From Prochlorococcus marinus str. MIT 9301 (GTDB lineage: Bacteria > Cyanobacteriota > Cyanobacteriia > PCC-6307 > Cyanobiaceae), in the NCBI RefSeq assembly GCF_000015965.1, contig NC_009091.1:1302001-1366000 (forward strand): DNA of 64,000 nucleotides, read 5' to 3'. Within the stretch, counting starts at the first letter, position 1. Each line of letters starts with the position of its first letter. The notes beneath the pieces were generated by a model. The model was not told the DNA's origin. It was given only the letters and a program-made list of their open reading frames with translations, and made no database searches. The position numbers and the translations under genes were made by a program. Shown in pieces: positions 18,751 to 26,772 of the stretch.

Positions 18751-18983
18751 AAACTTATTATTTAATATGCTTCAATCTGATAATAGCAAGGAGTTATAAA
18801 GATAAATTAGTCCAAAAACCATAAAAAAATAAATATAAAACTTTAAAACTACATAATAGATAGCTACGATTAGCTAATTTTTAAATTTCTAGAAAAATCA
18901 ACACAGTCGTAATTTTTATGCTTTAAGTTAATTAAATGTGTATGTTATTTTCTTACGTTAAATATTCTGAGGCCAGTTTTCCT

Positions 18984-19172
18984 ATGACTGGTCAATATAC
19001 TGCTCTTCTTTTAATAACTTCTGTTATTTGGGTTCTACTTTGGTTTGGATATAGACAAAATAAGATTAATGATGAGATCAAGAAAAAAGAAAAAGAAGAA
19101 AGAATTAATGCGAAAGTTCAAAGAAGAAAGAAGTTAGAGAGTTTGTACCCTACTAATAAAAAAACTGTTTAA
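18984..19172 (+). CDS. Small one-helix membrane protein, 62 aa
   Basis: ATG at 18984 gives MTGQYTALLLITSVIWVLLW, one membrane helix, followed by a highly charged, probably coiled-coil tail (IKKKEKEERINAKVQRRK, ending LESLYPTNKKTV). A TTG-proximal ATG at 18936 would add 16 residues. Unknown function. Confidence 0.6.
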   Translation: MTGQYTALLLITSVIWVLLWFGYRQNKINDEIKKKEKEERINAKVQRRKKLESLYPTNKKTV

Positions 19173-19192
19173 AGTAAATTATTTTAGAAAAT

Positions 19193-19291
19193 ATGAAAAA
19201 AAATAATTTCAAATCACTAATTCAGTACTTACCTGGGATTTTTATTCTTATTTATGTATTCTTTTTAGCCTTTACTCAATTTATAAAATAA
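19193..19291 (+). CDS. Very small membrane protein, 32 aa
   Basis: ATG at 19193, 20 nt after the previous stop: a basic N terminus (MKKNNFKSLIQYL) and one helix (PGIFILIYVFFLAFTQFIK). Size and topology resemble small photosynthetic subunits but no family is recognised. Ends 21 nt before the next gene. Confidence 0.5.
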   Translation: MKKNNFKSLIQYLPGIFILIYVFFLAFTQFIK

Positions 19292-19312
19292 AATTTTTAA
19301 AAATTATTCATT

Positions 19313-20185
19313 TTGATTGGAATCCTTTCTGCTTTTGGAGCTGCTACATCTTGGACATATGCGTGCTTTATTTGGCGCTCGCAAACTCAAAAATATAAAT
19401 CAATAGATATTAATTTAATAAAAAATATAATAGCTTTTTTAATTTTTTTACCAGCTTTTATCAATCTAAGTTCTACAACTGAATTAAAAAACATATTTAT
19501 CCTACTAATTAGTGGAATAATAGGTATTGGTTTAGGTGATACTTTCTATTTAAAGTCACTACAAACAATTGGCACAAGAAAAACTTTATCTATAGAAACT
19601 CTCTCTCCGCTAATGGCAGCTTTGTCAGGGGAATTTTTTATTAATGAAAACTTAACAACTAAATCATGGTTTGGAATAATTATAGTAACTATTTCGCTAT
19701 TCATAATTCTCAGAGAAGGTAACGATTTTAAAGAGGAAAACTCCTCTTTCTCAGAAAAAAATAAGTTTAAGATTTTTGCTTTTCCTTTTTTATCAGTTTT
19801 ATGTGCTGTTCTTGGAGGTCTTTTATCAAGGATGGTTTTCCTTCAAAGCAATTTATCTCCTTTCCTTACAACTGAAATAAGATTATTAGGTGCAATAATT
19901 TTTTTGATTAGTCTAAAAGGATTTAAGATTAATTTTTTCTTGAAAAACATAGACAAAAATCAACAAAAAAGATTTTTTATTTCAATACTTCTTGGAACAA
20001 ATATAGGAATATTTTTACAACAAGTTGTGTTTAAAACCCTTCCCATAGGGATAGGATGGGCTTTATTAAGCATATCTCCAGTAATTTCTTTATTTTTTGC
20101 TAAGACTGAGGAAAGAGAAATTACCAAAAAAATAATATTTTTTACTTGTTTTTTATTTTTTGGGTTGACATTAATAATTCTTTAA
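19313..20185 (+). CDS. EamA/DMT-family permease
   Basis: A 290-residue polytopic protein with ten predicted helices in two EamA halves. Landmarks are GIGLGDTFYLKSLQTIGTRKTLSIETLSP at the end of the first repeat and LLGTNIGIFLQQVVFKTLPIGIGWALLSISPVISL in the second. Transports an unknown small solute, probably exporting. TTG start. Confidence 0.85.
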   Translation: MIGILSAFGAATSWTYACFIWRSQTQKYKSIDINLIKNIIAFLIFLPAFINLSSTTELKNIFILLISGIIGIGLGDTFYLKSLQTIGTRKTLSIETLSPLMAALSGEFFINENLTTKSWFGIIIVTISLFIILREGNDFKEENSSFSEKNKFKIFAFPFLSVLCAVLGGLLSRMVFLQSNLSPFLTTEIRLLGAIIFLISLKGFKINFFLKNIDKNQQKRFFISILLGTNIGIFLQQVVFKTLPIGIGWALLSISPVISLFFAKTEEREITKKIIFFTCFLFFGLTLIIL

Positions 20186-20262
20186 TCTCTGAGTTAATGT
20201 AAAAAATACTCATGTTAATAAAAATCAAATTAAATAAAATTACCCTATAAATACTCAAAACA

Positions 20263-20385
20263 ATGAAAACATTAAAGAAAAAGAGACTAGGCACATTGGA
20301 AGTTTATGTTATTTTTTTAAGCTGCATTTATGCAGGCTTTATGGCTTATAAATCTCTATTAAATGTTTTATTTACTTGGAATTAA
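20263..20385 (+). CDS. Small one-helix membrane protein, 40 aa
   Basis: ATG at 20263: a basic head (MKTLKKKRLGTLE) and one helix (VYVIFLSCIYAGFMAYKSLL), ending TWN. No family recognised. Its 3' end overlaps the convergent 44-aa ORF by 4 nt. Confidence 0.5.
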   Translation: MKTLKKKRLGTLEVYVIFLSCIYAGFMAYKSLLNVLFTWN

Positions 20386-20516
20386 TTAATTCTTTCTAAT
20401 GATTTAATCAATTTACCTCCATCTTGGTCATCATCATCATTTGAAGCGAAAAATAAAAAAAATATTCCTATAGAAGCTATAGATAGCGATATTGACAAAA
20501 CAGAAAGCTCATCCAT
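20382..20516 (-). CDS. Small membrane protein with acidic DDDDQDGG tail, 44 aa
   Basis: Minus-strand frame from an ATG at 20516: one helix (SISLSIASIGIFFLFFAS), then NDDDDQDGGKLIKSLERIN. The acidic segment plus GGxLI closely matches the tail of the unrelated-length protein at 21653 (DDDNNDDQDGGMLIPAY), suggesting a shared binding feature. Function unknown. Confidence 0.55.
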   Translation of the reverse strand: MDELSVLSISLSIASIGIFFLFFASNDDDDQDGGKLIKSLERIN

Positions 20517-20635
20517 AAATTAGAAATTTTTTTTATGATAAACGAAAAAAAATAAAAGACAGTAAAGAAATACACATTCTCGAAAATAAGTATTTCTTTT
20601 ATTTGTAAAATGAATAAACACATTCGAACTATTTC

Positions 20636-20911
20636 GTGAAAGTTCTAATATCTTCCCCTTGTAGTGCAAGCGTAATAATTCAGTATGGAATAAAAAGTTG
20701 GCCTATTTGGGAATGTGAGCCAAGCAAATTTCAATGGAATTACCCTGATAAGGAAATTTGCTTAATTATTGAAGGTCAAGCGAAAATAAATACCCAAAAC
20801 GGTGACATTTACGTGATTAAAGCTGGAGATCTAGTTGAGTTTCCAGCTGGACTTAACTGCGAATGGGAAGTAACCAAAACTATTAAAAAACATTATCGAT
20901 TGGGTAGCTAA
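20636..20911 (+). CDS. Small cupin-domain protein
   Basis: A 91-residue single cupin of the DUF861/EutQ type: WPIWECEPSKFQWNYPDKEICLIIEG, then GDIYVIKAGDLVEFPAGLNCEWEV. The conserved His metal ligands of classical cupins are not evident, as in many of this subgroup. GTG start. Substrate unknown. Confidence 0.8.
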   Translation: MKVLISSPCSASVIIQYGIKSWPIWECEPSKFQWNYPDKEICLIIEGQAKINTQNGDIYVIKAGDLVEFPAGLNCEWEVTKTIKKHYRLGS

Positions 20912-21002
20912 ATTTGAGAAAAAAGATTTTTTCTTCTTTACTGTTAAGTCAATGGAGATAAAATATGGTTTATAAATAATTTTTAAAAAGGAAACTCATA
21001 TT

Positions 21003-21173
21003 ATGCCTTTTACTGATCAAGAATATTTTGAGGTTATTGAAAAAAATGAAATAGTAAAAAAGGCCTTTGAAAATATTAAGCAAATTTGCATTGATTTACA
21101 AAAACAAACAAATTGTCCTGAAGAGGATCTAAAAGATTTTCTTGAATTTATTTCTAAACAATGGAATAAGTAA
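21003..21173 (+). CDS. Small acidic helical protein, 56 aa
   Basis: ATG at 21003 preceded by AAAAAGGAAAC, a moderate SD. The product (MPFTDQEYFEVIEKNEIVKK ... DFLEFISKQWNK) is acidic and probably a helical bundle fragment with two cysteines. No family recognised. Confidence 0.6.
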   Translation: MPFTDQEYFEVIEKNEIVKKAFENIKQICIDLQKQTNCPEEDLKDFLEFISKQWNK

Positions 21174-21237
21174 TAATTAAAAAGCCTTTTAAGTACTAAA
21201 TTTAAAATTTCAATTTATTTTTTTGACACAATAAGTT

Positions 21238-21369
21238 CTAATCTAATTCCTTTTTTGGTTTTGTATTTATACTGGAAGTTCCCTTAGCAGCAGAAACGAA
21301 GAAAAAGAAGCCTACAATTCCTGATATACCAAATACCGCAGCCAAAGGATCAAAAGTGAAAGAAAACAT
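21238..21369 (-). CDS. Small membrane protein, 43 aa
   Basis: The internal ATG at 21369 gives MFSFTFDPLAAVFGISGIVG with one helix running to FFFFVSAAKG and a polar tail ending KPKKELD. A start at 21420 would put 17 less hydrophobic residues in front. No family recognised, though it is the sort of single-helix protein often found in thylakoid complexes. Confidence 0.6.
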   Translation of the reverse strand: MFSFTFDPLAAVFGISGIVGFFFFVSAAKGTSSINTKPKKELD

Positions 21370-21652
21370 AGAATTTATAAAATCAAGATAAATAATAGTT
21401 TTTGAATCAAAATTGTACAATTATTGTTAAGTATAAAAAATAACAATAGCGCGATTCATTATGTCATTATTAGTTTCTCAGTAGTTTCAAGAAAATTATT
21501 ATTCAAATCGATTTTAAGAATAAAAATATCAATACATACCAATAATCTACTCGTGCAAAAGAGAAAAGTTTTTAAAAATATTTGTAGAAATATTGAATAA
21601 AACACTACCCAGAGGATCCACAATTGTTGTTTCTTTAGATTAATATCAATTT

Positions 21653-21835
21653 ATGACAGATTTTTACTCAGCTTCGTCCTCAGTAAGCCCTTTTACAGCA
21701 GTATTATGGTGCCTTTATCCAGTAGCTGTACTTGTAATTATTGAATTACTTTTGGGGGGTGGGTTTGATGATGACAATAATGACGATCAAGATGGTGGAA
21801 TGCTTATACCTGCTTACTCTAGATCAGAAGTTTAA
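21653..21835 (+). CDS. Small membrane protein with acidic DDxxQDGG tail, 60 aa
   Basis: One helix (AVLWCLYPVAVLVIIELLL) then GGGFDDDNNDDQDGGMLIPAYSRSEV. The acidic Asp-rich patch followed by GGMLIP is shared with the small protein at 20382. Topology would leave the acidic tail on one side of the membrane, perhaps binding metal or a basic partner. Function unknown. Confidence 0.7.
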   Translation: MTDFYSASSSVSPFTAVLWCLYPVAVLVIIELLLGGGFDDDNNDDQDGGMLIPAYSRSEV

Positions 21836-21873
21836 ATTTTTTAAATTAAATACTCATAAAGAATTTTATTAAA

Positions 21874-22011
21874 TTGGCCAACAATCTTGATATAACTCAT
21901 ATTTCTTTGATTACACTTACCATCCTTACGATTTTCTCTCTAACCTGGCTAGTCTTAAGAACCCTTAAGGAAGGTAGAAAAGCTTTAACAGAAGTAAACA
22001 AAGAAAGATAG
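21874..22011 (+). CDS. Small one-helix membrane protein, 45 aa
   Basis: TTG at 21874, 38 nt after the acidic-tail gene: a polar start (ANNLDITH), one long helix (ISLITLTILTIFSLTWLVL) and a basic tail RTLKEGRKALTEVNKER. Likely co-transcribed with the upstream gene. Unknown function. Confidence 0.55.
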   Translation: MANNLDITHISLITLTILTIFSLTWLVLRTLKEGRKALTEVNKER

Positions 22012-22243
22012 TGAAATAAAATAAATATTCAAAAATGTAGAATTTGATTAGATTTATAAGTTTTACTAAATAAATAGATATATTCCAAAAATTTAAAAAC
22101 TTTTCCTTCTAAAAGTTTTGGGAAATCATAAAAAACTTTAATAAATACTAGAATTCGTTTGATTGCTAAGTTAAAAAATTACCAATCTGTTGAAATCCCA
22201 TTTTTATGAACGGACCTCTTTGTTATTACTTTAATACATAAAA

Positions 22244-22339
22244 ATGCATCTAAATTCTTTACTTTATATATGTTCTATATCTTTATTCGTTTATATATTG
22301 GCGCTTTTTTGGAGAGACTTGCCAAATCAAAAAAAGTAA
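22244..22339 (+). CDS. Very small membrane protein, 31 aa
   Basis: ATG at 22244: MHLNSLLYICSISLFVYILA followed by LFWRDLPNQKK. One helix with a short basic tail, in the size class of small photosystem and cytochrome subunits, but I cannot assign it to one of them. Confidence 0.45.
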   Translation: MHLNSLLYICSISLFVYILALFWRDLPNQKK

Positions 22340-22421
22340 ATAAATAATTAATATTAAATTTATTGCTTATCAAAATAAATTGAGTTATTAATTTAATATT
22401 GGATTTAATTTTTTTATATAA

Positions 22422-22586
22422 ATGCTGAAAGAATCTTCAAATAACAATAACAAAAATATATTCTCACAGAATTCAAGTATTGCAAAAGAAAAGATGATTT
22501 GCAAAGACGGATTCTGTTCATTACCAAATCAAGATGAGATTCCAAAACAAGATTCAAATGATATGAAATTATTTGATCCTATTTAG
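22422..22586 (+). CDS. Small soluble protein, 54 aa
   Basis: ATG at 22422 opens an Asn/Ser/Lys-rich frame with a KMICKDGFCSLPNQDE segment (CxxxxxC) and end DSNDMKLFDPI. Probably disordered apart from the cysteine loop. No family recognised. Confidence 0.5.
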   Translation: MLKESSNNNNKNIFSQNSSIAKEKMICKDGFCSLPNQDEIPKQDSNDMKLFDPI

Positions 22587-22654
22587 TAAATAAATAATGT
22601 TTTGATAAATTGAAGATTATATTGATATTATTGAATTCTTTGAATTTTTAGTTT

Positions 22655-22990
22655 ATGGTTAATGACTTTTTAAAAGCATATAAAGAGTTTTGGATTAAAG
22701 CTACTGACTTCAAAGGATTCACATCTCGATCGGACTGGTGGTTAGTTCAACTAGCAAATCTTATAATTTCTTTCCTAACTATCCCAATATTTTTAAAAAC
22801 TTTTGGTTTCAATGCTTATGGAATAGTTTGCATCATGCCTCAAATAGCTATTGATATAAGAAGAATCAAAGATTTTGGAAAAGATTGGAAATGGATCTTT
22901 ATTAATTTAATACCTATCTTTGGATGGATCTTGTGGTTCATCTGGTTAGGCTTCGGTAAGACAGGTAATGGAAAAAATAAACTTATTTAG
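22655..22990 (+). CDS. DUF805-family membrane protein
   Basis: A 111-residue DUF805 protein: the N-terminal FLKAYKEFWIKATDFKGFTSRSDWWL signature, about three helices, and the conserved DIRRIKDFGKDWKW loop followed by IPIFGWILWFIWLGFGKTG. Function unknown but the family is widespread in bacterial and phage-exposed genomes. Confidence 0.85.
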   Translation: MVNDFLKAYKEFWIKATDFKGFTSRSDWWLVQLANLIISFLTIPIFLKTFGFNAYGIVCIMPQIAIDIRRIKDFGKDWKWIFINLIPIFGWILWFIWLGFGKTGNGKNKLI

Positions 22991-22993
22991 AAA

Positions 22994-23320
22994 TTAACTC
23001 TTAATTTTTTTTCTTTTTTTAAAATCTACAAATCTTATATTGTTTCTTAACTCTATTTGTTTTTCAAGAATCCTAAACACATGCATCTCGCATTCGGTTA
23101 ATTTAAGAAATTGATCAAGTTTATCTTTATCTTCTTCATCAAAATCCTCCAAAACTCCTGAAATAGCAATCCTATTTCTAAAAATAAAATCCTCTGCTAC
23201 ATCTCGTGGATTCTTTCCTGATTCGAAATCCTGAAAAGCGTCATAAGAATTCAATTCTCTCGTTAACCATACAAACCATGGTTCATTTTTATTATGTTTT
23301 TTACTTATGATTTTCTTCAT
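22994..23320 (-). CDS. Hypothetical protein, paralogue of the gene at 12288
   Basis: A 108-residue charged protein. It shares W-F-x-W-L, G-K-N-P-R-D-V-A-E-D-F and F-L-K-L-T-E-C-E-M-H with the 88-residue protein at 12288, but has an extra basic N terminus and a basic C-terminal tail (FVDFKKRKKIKS). Function unknown. Confidence 0.72.
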   Translation of the reverse strand: MKKIISKKHNKNEPWFVWLTRELNSYDAFQDFESGKNPRDVAEDFIFRNRIAISGVLEDFDEEDKDKLDQFLKLTECEMHVFRILEKQIELRNNIRFVDFKKRKKIKS

Positions 23321-23536
23321 GAAAATTTTTTACTAGTTTAATCATTATTAGTTATTCATTCTTTGACAGCTGTACAATTACTTATTTTTTTTTAAATTAA
23401 TTTAATTCAAAATAAACTTTATTTTTTTTTTACAAAATAACTAGCAAATTACCCATAAAGCTTCGTAAGGAATGAGTATTTATTACTCATTTTTTTGTTA
23501 ATGAGATAGCTAGAATTTGTTTTTAGATAAAGTACG

Positions 23537-23755
23537 TTGTCAATTCCATTTTATGACTTTCCTTCGTCTCCAATTTTAATAATTGGTGCTCTAGGCATTA
23601 CAGTTGCAATAGCAGTTTTTTTTGTCTCTTTCAAAAAATATTTCAATTCTCCTTTGAACAAAGAGCGTGCAGAAAAGAAAAAATCCTTAATTAAGGAACA
23701 AAAAGAATTAAATGAGAGATTAGAAAAAATAGATCAAGATTTGAAAAATTTATAA
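23537..23755 (+). CDS. Small membrane protein with coiled-coil tail, 72 aa
   Basis: TTG start: one helix (PILIIGALGITVAIAVFFVSF) followed by a charged heptad-like region (NKERAEKKKSLIKEQKELNERLEKIDQDLKNL), a likely coiled coil. A hairpin with a T-tract at 23479-23502 lies about 35 nt upstream. Unknown function. Confidence 0.65.
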   Translation: MSIPFYDFPSSPILIIGALGITVAIAVFFVSFKKYFNSPLNKERAEKKKSLIKEQKELNERLEKIDQDLKNL

Positions 23756-23839
23756 AAATTACTCTTAATATCAAAGAGTTAATGATCTCGGATTCAAGAC
23801 CTTATTTTTTTTAACAAGAATTTTGGTCTATAAGAAGTT

Positions 23840-23995
23840 ATGGATAAAGATCATCTTATTGAGTTAATTTCTAATAGTCTTCTTTACGAGAGCAAAAATT
23901 CTGACTCTACTAAAAATCTTAGTGACTTTAAAAATTACTTAGAAAGATTAAATCTAGATCAACTGAGAACTATGTCTAAAGAATTTATTCTTTAG
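23840..23995 (+). CDS. Small hypothetical protein, 51 aa
   Basis: ATG at 23840 with an AAGAAG-type weak SD. Sequence MDKDHLIELISNSLLYESKN ... DQLRTMSKEFIL is acidic and helical. It resembles no family I know. Codon use is like its neighbours. Confidence 0.5.
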   Translation: MDKDHLIELISNSLLYESKNSDSTKNLSDFKNYLERLNLDQLRTMSKEFIL

Positions 23996-24075
23996 TATGA
24001 TTGTAAAATATTTTATTATTTATTAAATTATCAATACTTTTTAAAAATTGTTAGTATCAAAAAAATAAGAGAAAT

Positions 24076-25182
24076 ATGCTTAAAGTCAATAGAGGTGATT
24101 TTTTAATAAAGCCATTTTTAAAAAGAAATAATATTAGAGCTTCTTATCAAATTATTTCTACCATCTTCCCAATAATTTCTATTTGGTTAATCGTACACCA
24201 AATAATAAATCATCCTTTTTCATTATTGATTAAAGGATTTCTATTGGTACCTTTTGTAGTTCTTCTAACACTATTCTCATCTAGAACATTCTCATTAATG
24301 CATGATTGCGGTCATAATTCTCTTTTTACAAAACGTAAATTAAACCGCTTCTTTGGATTTTTACTTGGCTTGGTTAATGGTATCCCTCAGAAGTCGTGGT
24401 CAATTGATCATGCATTTCATCATAGAAATAATGGAAATTGGGAAATTTATAAGGGTCCGATAGATGTTTTAAGTCTTGAAGATTATGAATCCCTTTCAAA
24501 AAGAGAGCAAATAATTTATAAAGTAAGTCGAAATTGGGTGATGCTTTTCCCTGGCGGTTTTTTTTACTTAGTTTTAAAACCTAGATTAGGACTTGTTTTT
24601 ATTATTTTTAATTTTAGTAAAGATATATTGGAAGAGACTTATATCAAAATAAAAAACAGAGAAATTTCTCAACTTCTAGCAATTAATTCGAGAGTAAAAC
24701 CACCTTTTTCTGATTATGGAGATAACTTCAGTGAGCTTTGTGAATTAATAATCAATAATATAGTAGTAATAATAGGATGGATCTTTATGAGTAAATGGTT
24801 GGGGTTAGTTTTTTTCTTATCATTTTATTCCATTGTATTAACCTTATCAGCAGCAATTTTAATATGTGTTTTTTTCGTACAACATAATTATGAGAATGCA
24901 TATGCTAAAAATACAAAAAACTGGGATCTCATCGATGGAGCGATTTTAGGTAGTAGCAATTTAGATATCCCTAATTGGCTAAATTGGTTTTTAGCAGACA
25001 TATCCTTCCACAGCATTCATCATCTGTCTGAAAGAATACCTAATTACAACTTAAGATCTTGTCATAAAGCAAACATTCATCTGCTCCAACAATCAAAGTT
25101 CTTAAAATTAAGCGATTTTTCAAACTGCTTCAAATATATTATTTGGGATAATAAAAATGAAAAATTAATTCCAATAAGTTAA
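24076..25182 (+). CDS. Membrane fatty-acid desaturase
   Basis: A 368-residue integral membrane di-iron desaturase. All three histidine boxes are visible: HDCGHNS (about residue 76), HAFHHR (about 113) and HSIHHLS near the C terminus (about 315). Four helices can be placed around them. It probably introduces double bonds into membrane lipids, which matters for cold and light adaptation, but regiospecificity cannot be read from sequence. A second desaturase of a different subtype is at 26773. Confidence 0.88.
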   Translation: MLKVNRGDFLIKPFLKRNNIRASYQIISTIFPIISIWLIVHQIINHPFSLLIKGFLLVPFVVLLTLFSSRTFSLMHDCGHNSLFTKRKLNRFFGFLLGLVNGIPQKSWSIDHAFHHRNNGNWEIYKGPIDVLSLEDYESLSKREQIIYKVSRNWVMLFPGGFFYLVLKPRLGLVFIIFNFSKDILEETYIKIKNREISQLLAINSRVKPPFSDYGDNFSELCELIINNIVVIIGWIFMSKWLGLVFFLSFYSIVLTLSAAILICVFFVQHNYENAYAKNTKNWDLIDGAILGSSNLDIPNWLNWFLADISFHSIHHLSERIPNYNLRSCHKANIHLLQQSKFLKLSDFSNCFKYIIWDNKNEKLIPIS

Positions 25183-25185
25183 TAC

Positions 25186-25338
25186 CTAATTTAACCTTCT
25201 TCTCAATTTTCTTTTTATAGGAATACTGCTGTATGCATTAGTACCAATAGATGGAGGCAAGTCATTCTTTAAAGGATGAATAAAAGCATTTGCCATACTC
25301 TCTAACATTTTCGAAAGCCAATTAATTACTGATTTCAT
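25186..25338 (-). CDS. Small basic protein, 50 aa
   Basis: Minus-strand frame from an ATG at 25338: an amphipathic N-terminal helix (MKSVINWLSKMLESMANAF) and a basic tail (IPIKRKLRRRLN). It sits tail-to-tail with the desaturase gene, 3 nt apart. Unknown function. Confidence 0.5.
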   Translation of the reverse strand: MKSVINWLSKMLESMANAFIHPLKNDLPPSIGTNAYSSIPIKRKLRRRLN

Positions 25339-25390
25339 TTGAAAATCTAAAAGTGTACTTTTTTATCATCTAACTAAATTACTTAAAAGT

Positions 25391-25416
25391 AAATCAGTCT
25401 TTATGCTGATTTTTTT
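25391..25416 (+). terminator. Intrinsic terminator
   Basis: AAATCAG (25391-25397) pairs with CTGATTT (25406-25412) and is followed by a T run. It is placed to end transcripts coming from the desaturase gene. Confidence 0.75.
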
Positions 25417-25626
25417 GGAAGATTACCTAATGTGATTACTATTAAATAGTCAAAAGTTTTTTTTCTTTTATCTTTTAAAAGAAGCGTAATACTACCTTTT
25501 CAAAGGCAAACTAGGTGAAATATTGTATTAGTAAATAATACTTATTTTTTCTGATTCACTTAATAAATTAAATTATTGAACATAATTTCATGCTATATCT
25601 CTATTCCAAATAAATTTAACAATATT

Positions 25627-25785
25627 ATGAATGATTCATTTGTTTCTACCAACCAGAACACAGAAATAGATTCTATTAATTCATATTTTGAGTGTATTAC
25701 TGAATGCAGTATTGTGGATGGTCATCAAGAATGTATTACACGTTGTTTAGAAATTCATTTAAAGGGGGGTGATCAAAATGAATAA
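25627..25785 (+). CDS. Twin-CX3C small protein, 52 aa
   Basis: The internal ATG at 25627 is preferred (an in-frame start at 25576 adds 17 unconvincing residues). The core reads YFECITECSIVDGHQECITR-C: two CX3C motifs spaced by 8 residues, followed by LEIHLKGGDQNE. Same layout as the protein at 41093. Twin CX3C helices form disulfide-linked hairpins in other protein families, which would suit an oxidised, extracytoplasmic or lumen-exposed fold, but no signal peptide is present. Confidence 0.6.
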   Translation: MNDSFVSTNQNTEIDSINSYFECITECSIVDGHQECITRCLEIHLKGGDQNE

Positions 25786-25930
25786 AAAAAATTCACCGCA
25801 AAGAAAGACAACTTTAAAATGGAACTCGAATGGAGAGCTTTCGGAAATTGATATGTTAAGAATTTTAGACAAGATATCAGCTTACGAACTTAATCAATGT
25901 GAATTAACATGCGATTCTGATCAAAAATAA
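25778..25930 (+). CDS. Small protein with CX3C end, 50 aa, coupled to the twin-CX3C gene
   Basis: ATG at 25778 overlaps the end of the twin-CX3C gene by 8 nt and has an excellent SD (AAAGGGGGGTGAT). The product is basic at the start (MNKKNSPQRKTTLKW) and ends with AYELNQCELTCDSDQK, a single CX3C motif. The overlap and the shared motif suggest that the two proteins work together. Confidence 0.6.
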   Translation: MNKKNSPQRKTTLKWNSNGELSEIDMLRILDKISAYELNQCELTCDSDQK

Positions 25931-25958
25931 GAATCTCTTTTTCAATATTTTTACCAAT

Positions 25959-25990
25959 GCTGCTTATAAAAAAGCAGCTTATGTGATTTT
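25959..25990 (+). terminator. Probable terminator of the CX3C pair
   Basis: GCTGCTT (25959-25965) pairs with AAGCAGC (25972-25978) with an A-rich loop. The T-richness after it is weak (TTATGTGATTTTTG), so this is likely but not certain. Confidence 0.55.
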
Positions 25991-26068
25991 TGTAAGATAT
26001 TAATTTTAATAAACAGATTTCAATCCAGATTTAGAACACTTTCGCAATATCTTAGGTAATTAAAAAAA

Positions 26069-26212
26069 TTAAATTTTTTTTGAACATCTATCTTTTTTTA
26101 AGAATGTTTTACTAATTTCTTTTTTTGTTAGTTGAATAGGTTTTACTAAACCTGAATCGCCATGAATTGGACAATAATAAGTCATTAGCATCCACTTTTT
26201 TTCTTCATCCAT
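26069..26212 (-). CDS. Small basic protein, 47 aa
   Basis: ATG at 26212 on the minus strand. The product has MTYYCPIHGDSGLVKPIQLT followed by a lysine-rich tail with one more cysteine. The CPxHG segment might bind a metal. No family recognised. Confidence 0.5.
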   Translation of the reverse strand: MDEEKKWMLMTYYCPIHGDSGLVKPIQLTKKEISKTFLKKDRCSKKI

Positions 26213-26400
26213 AACTAATTTCTTTTAAATAATGATTAAGTAAATAGGATGAATTATGAAAAAATTGATTTTTTTTAATGTTTTTTTCTTTTTTACTTAA
26301 TAATTTATAAAAATTTTGAACCTATTCTCACAAAATAGATATAAATACGCATGACTTAAAAAAAGAATCCTGCTATTTATAAATAAATTCAAAATTAATC

Positions 26401-26532
26401 ATGTCTCTAGAATCTATATTGATGGTAGTTGCTCCAATCTGTCTTTTTACGGTAGGTGTTATTGTTTTACCAATTTTAGTAAAGCCACGTAAACAATCTG
26501 GGTTACCTAAAAGATATATACGCGGTCTCTAA
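26401..26532 (+). CDS. Small one-helix membrane protein, 43 aa
   Basis: ATG at 26401: MSLESILMVVAPICLFTVGV continues through one membrane helix to VLPILVKPRKQSGLPKRYIRGL, a basic cytoplasmic tail. Clear gene-like composition. It looks like a membrane-complex accessory subunit but I cannot name it. Confidence 0.55.
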   Translation: MSLESILMVVAPICLFTVGVIVLPILVKPRKQSGLPKRYIRGL

Positions 26533-26772
26533 ATTAATTAAGCTTTAAAGAAGAGCAAAGACAATCAGCATTAAAAAGTAAGAAATAATTAAAAAGATTG
26601 CGATAAAAAAATAAAAAATGTTTGGAATAAATAGTTTTATTTGAAAATGAAATTAAAATCATAAATACTTTATCGAAAAAAAATTATAAATTATTTTCAT
26701 TATGCGATCCTTTGATGGATAATAGAATATATAAATTCACATTTATTTAACAAAATTCTTAACTAAAAAAAT
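26533..26772 (+). other. Gene-free AT-rich stretch before the second desaturase
   Basis: About 240 bp of AT-rich sequence with only very short frames. It presumably holds the desaturase promoter, but I could not pick a convincing -35/-10 pair. No repeat seen. Confidence 0.5.

Noticed and set aside
22994-23320. Toxin-antitoxin member
   Set aside because: No partner ORF overlaps or abuts it and the sequence has no antitoxin DNA-binding motif.
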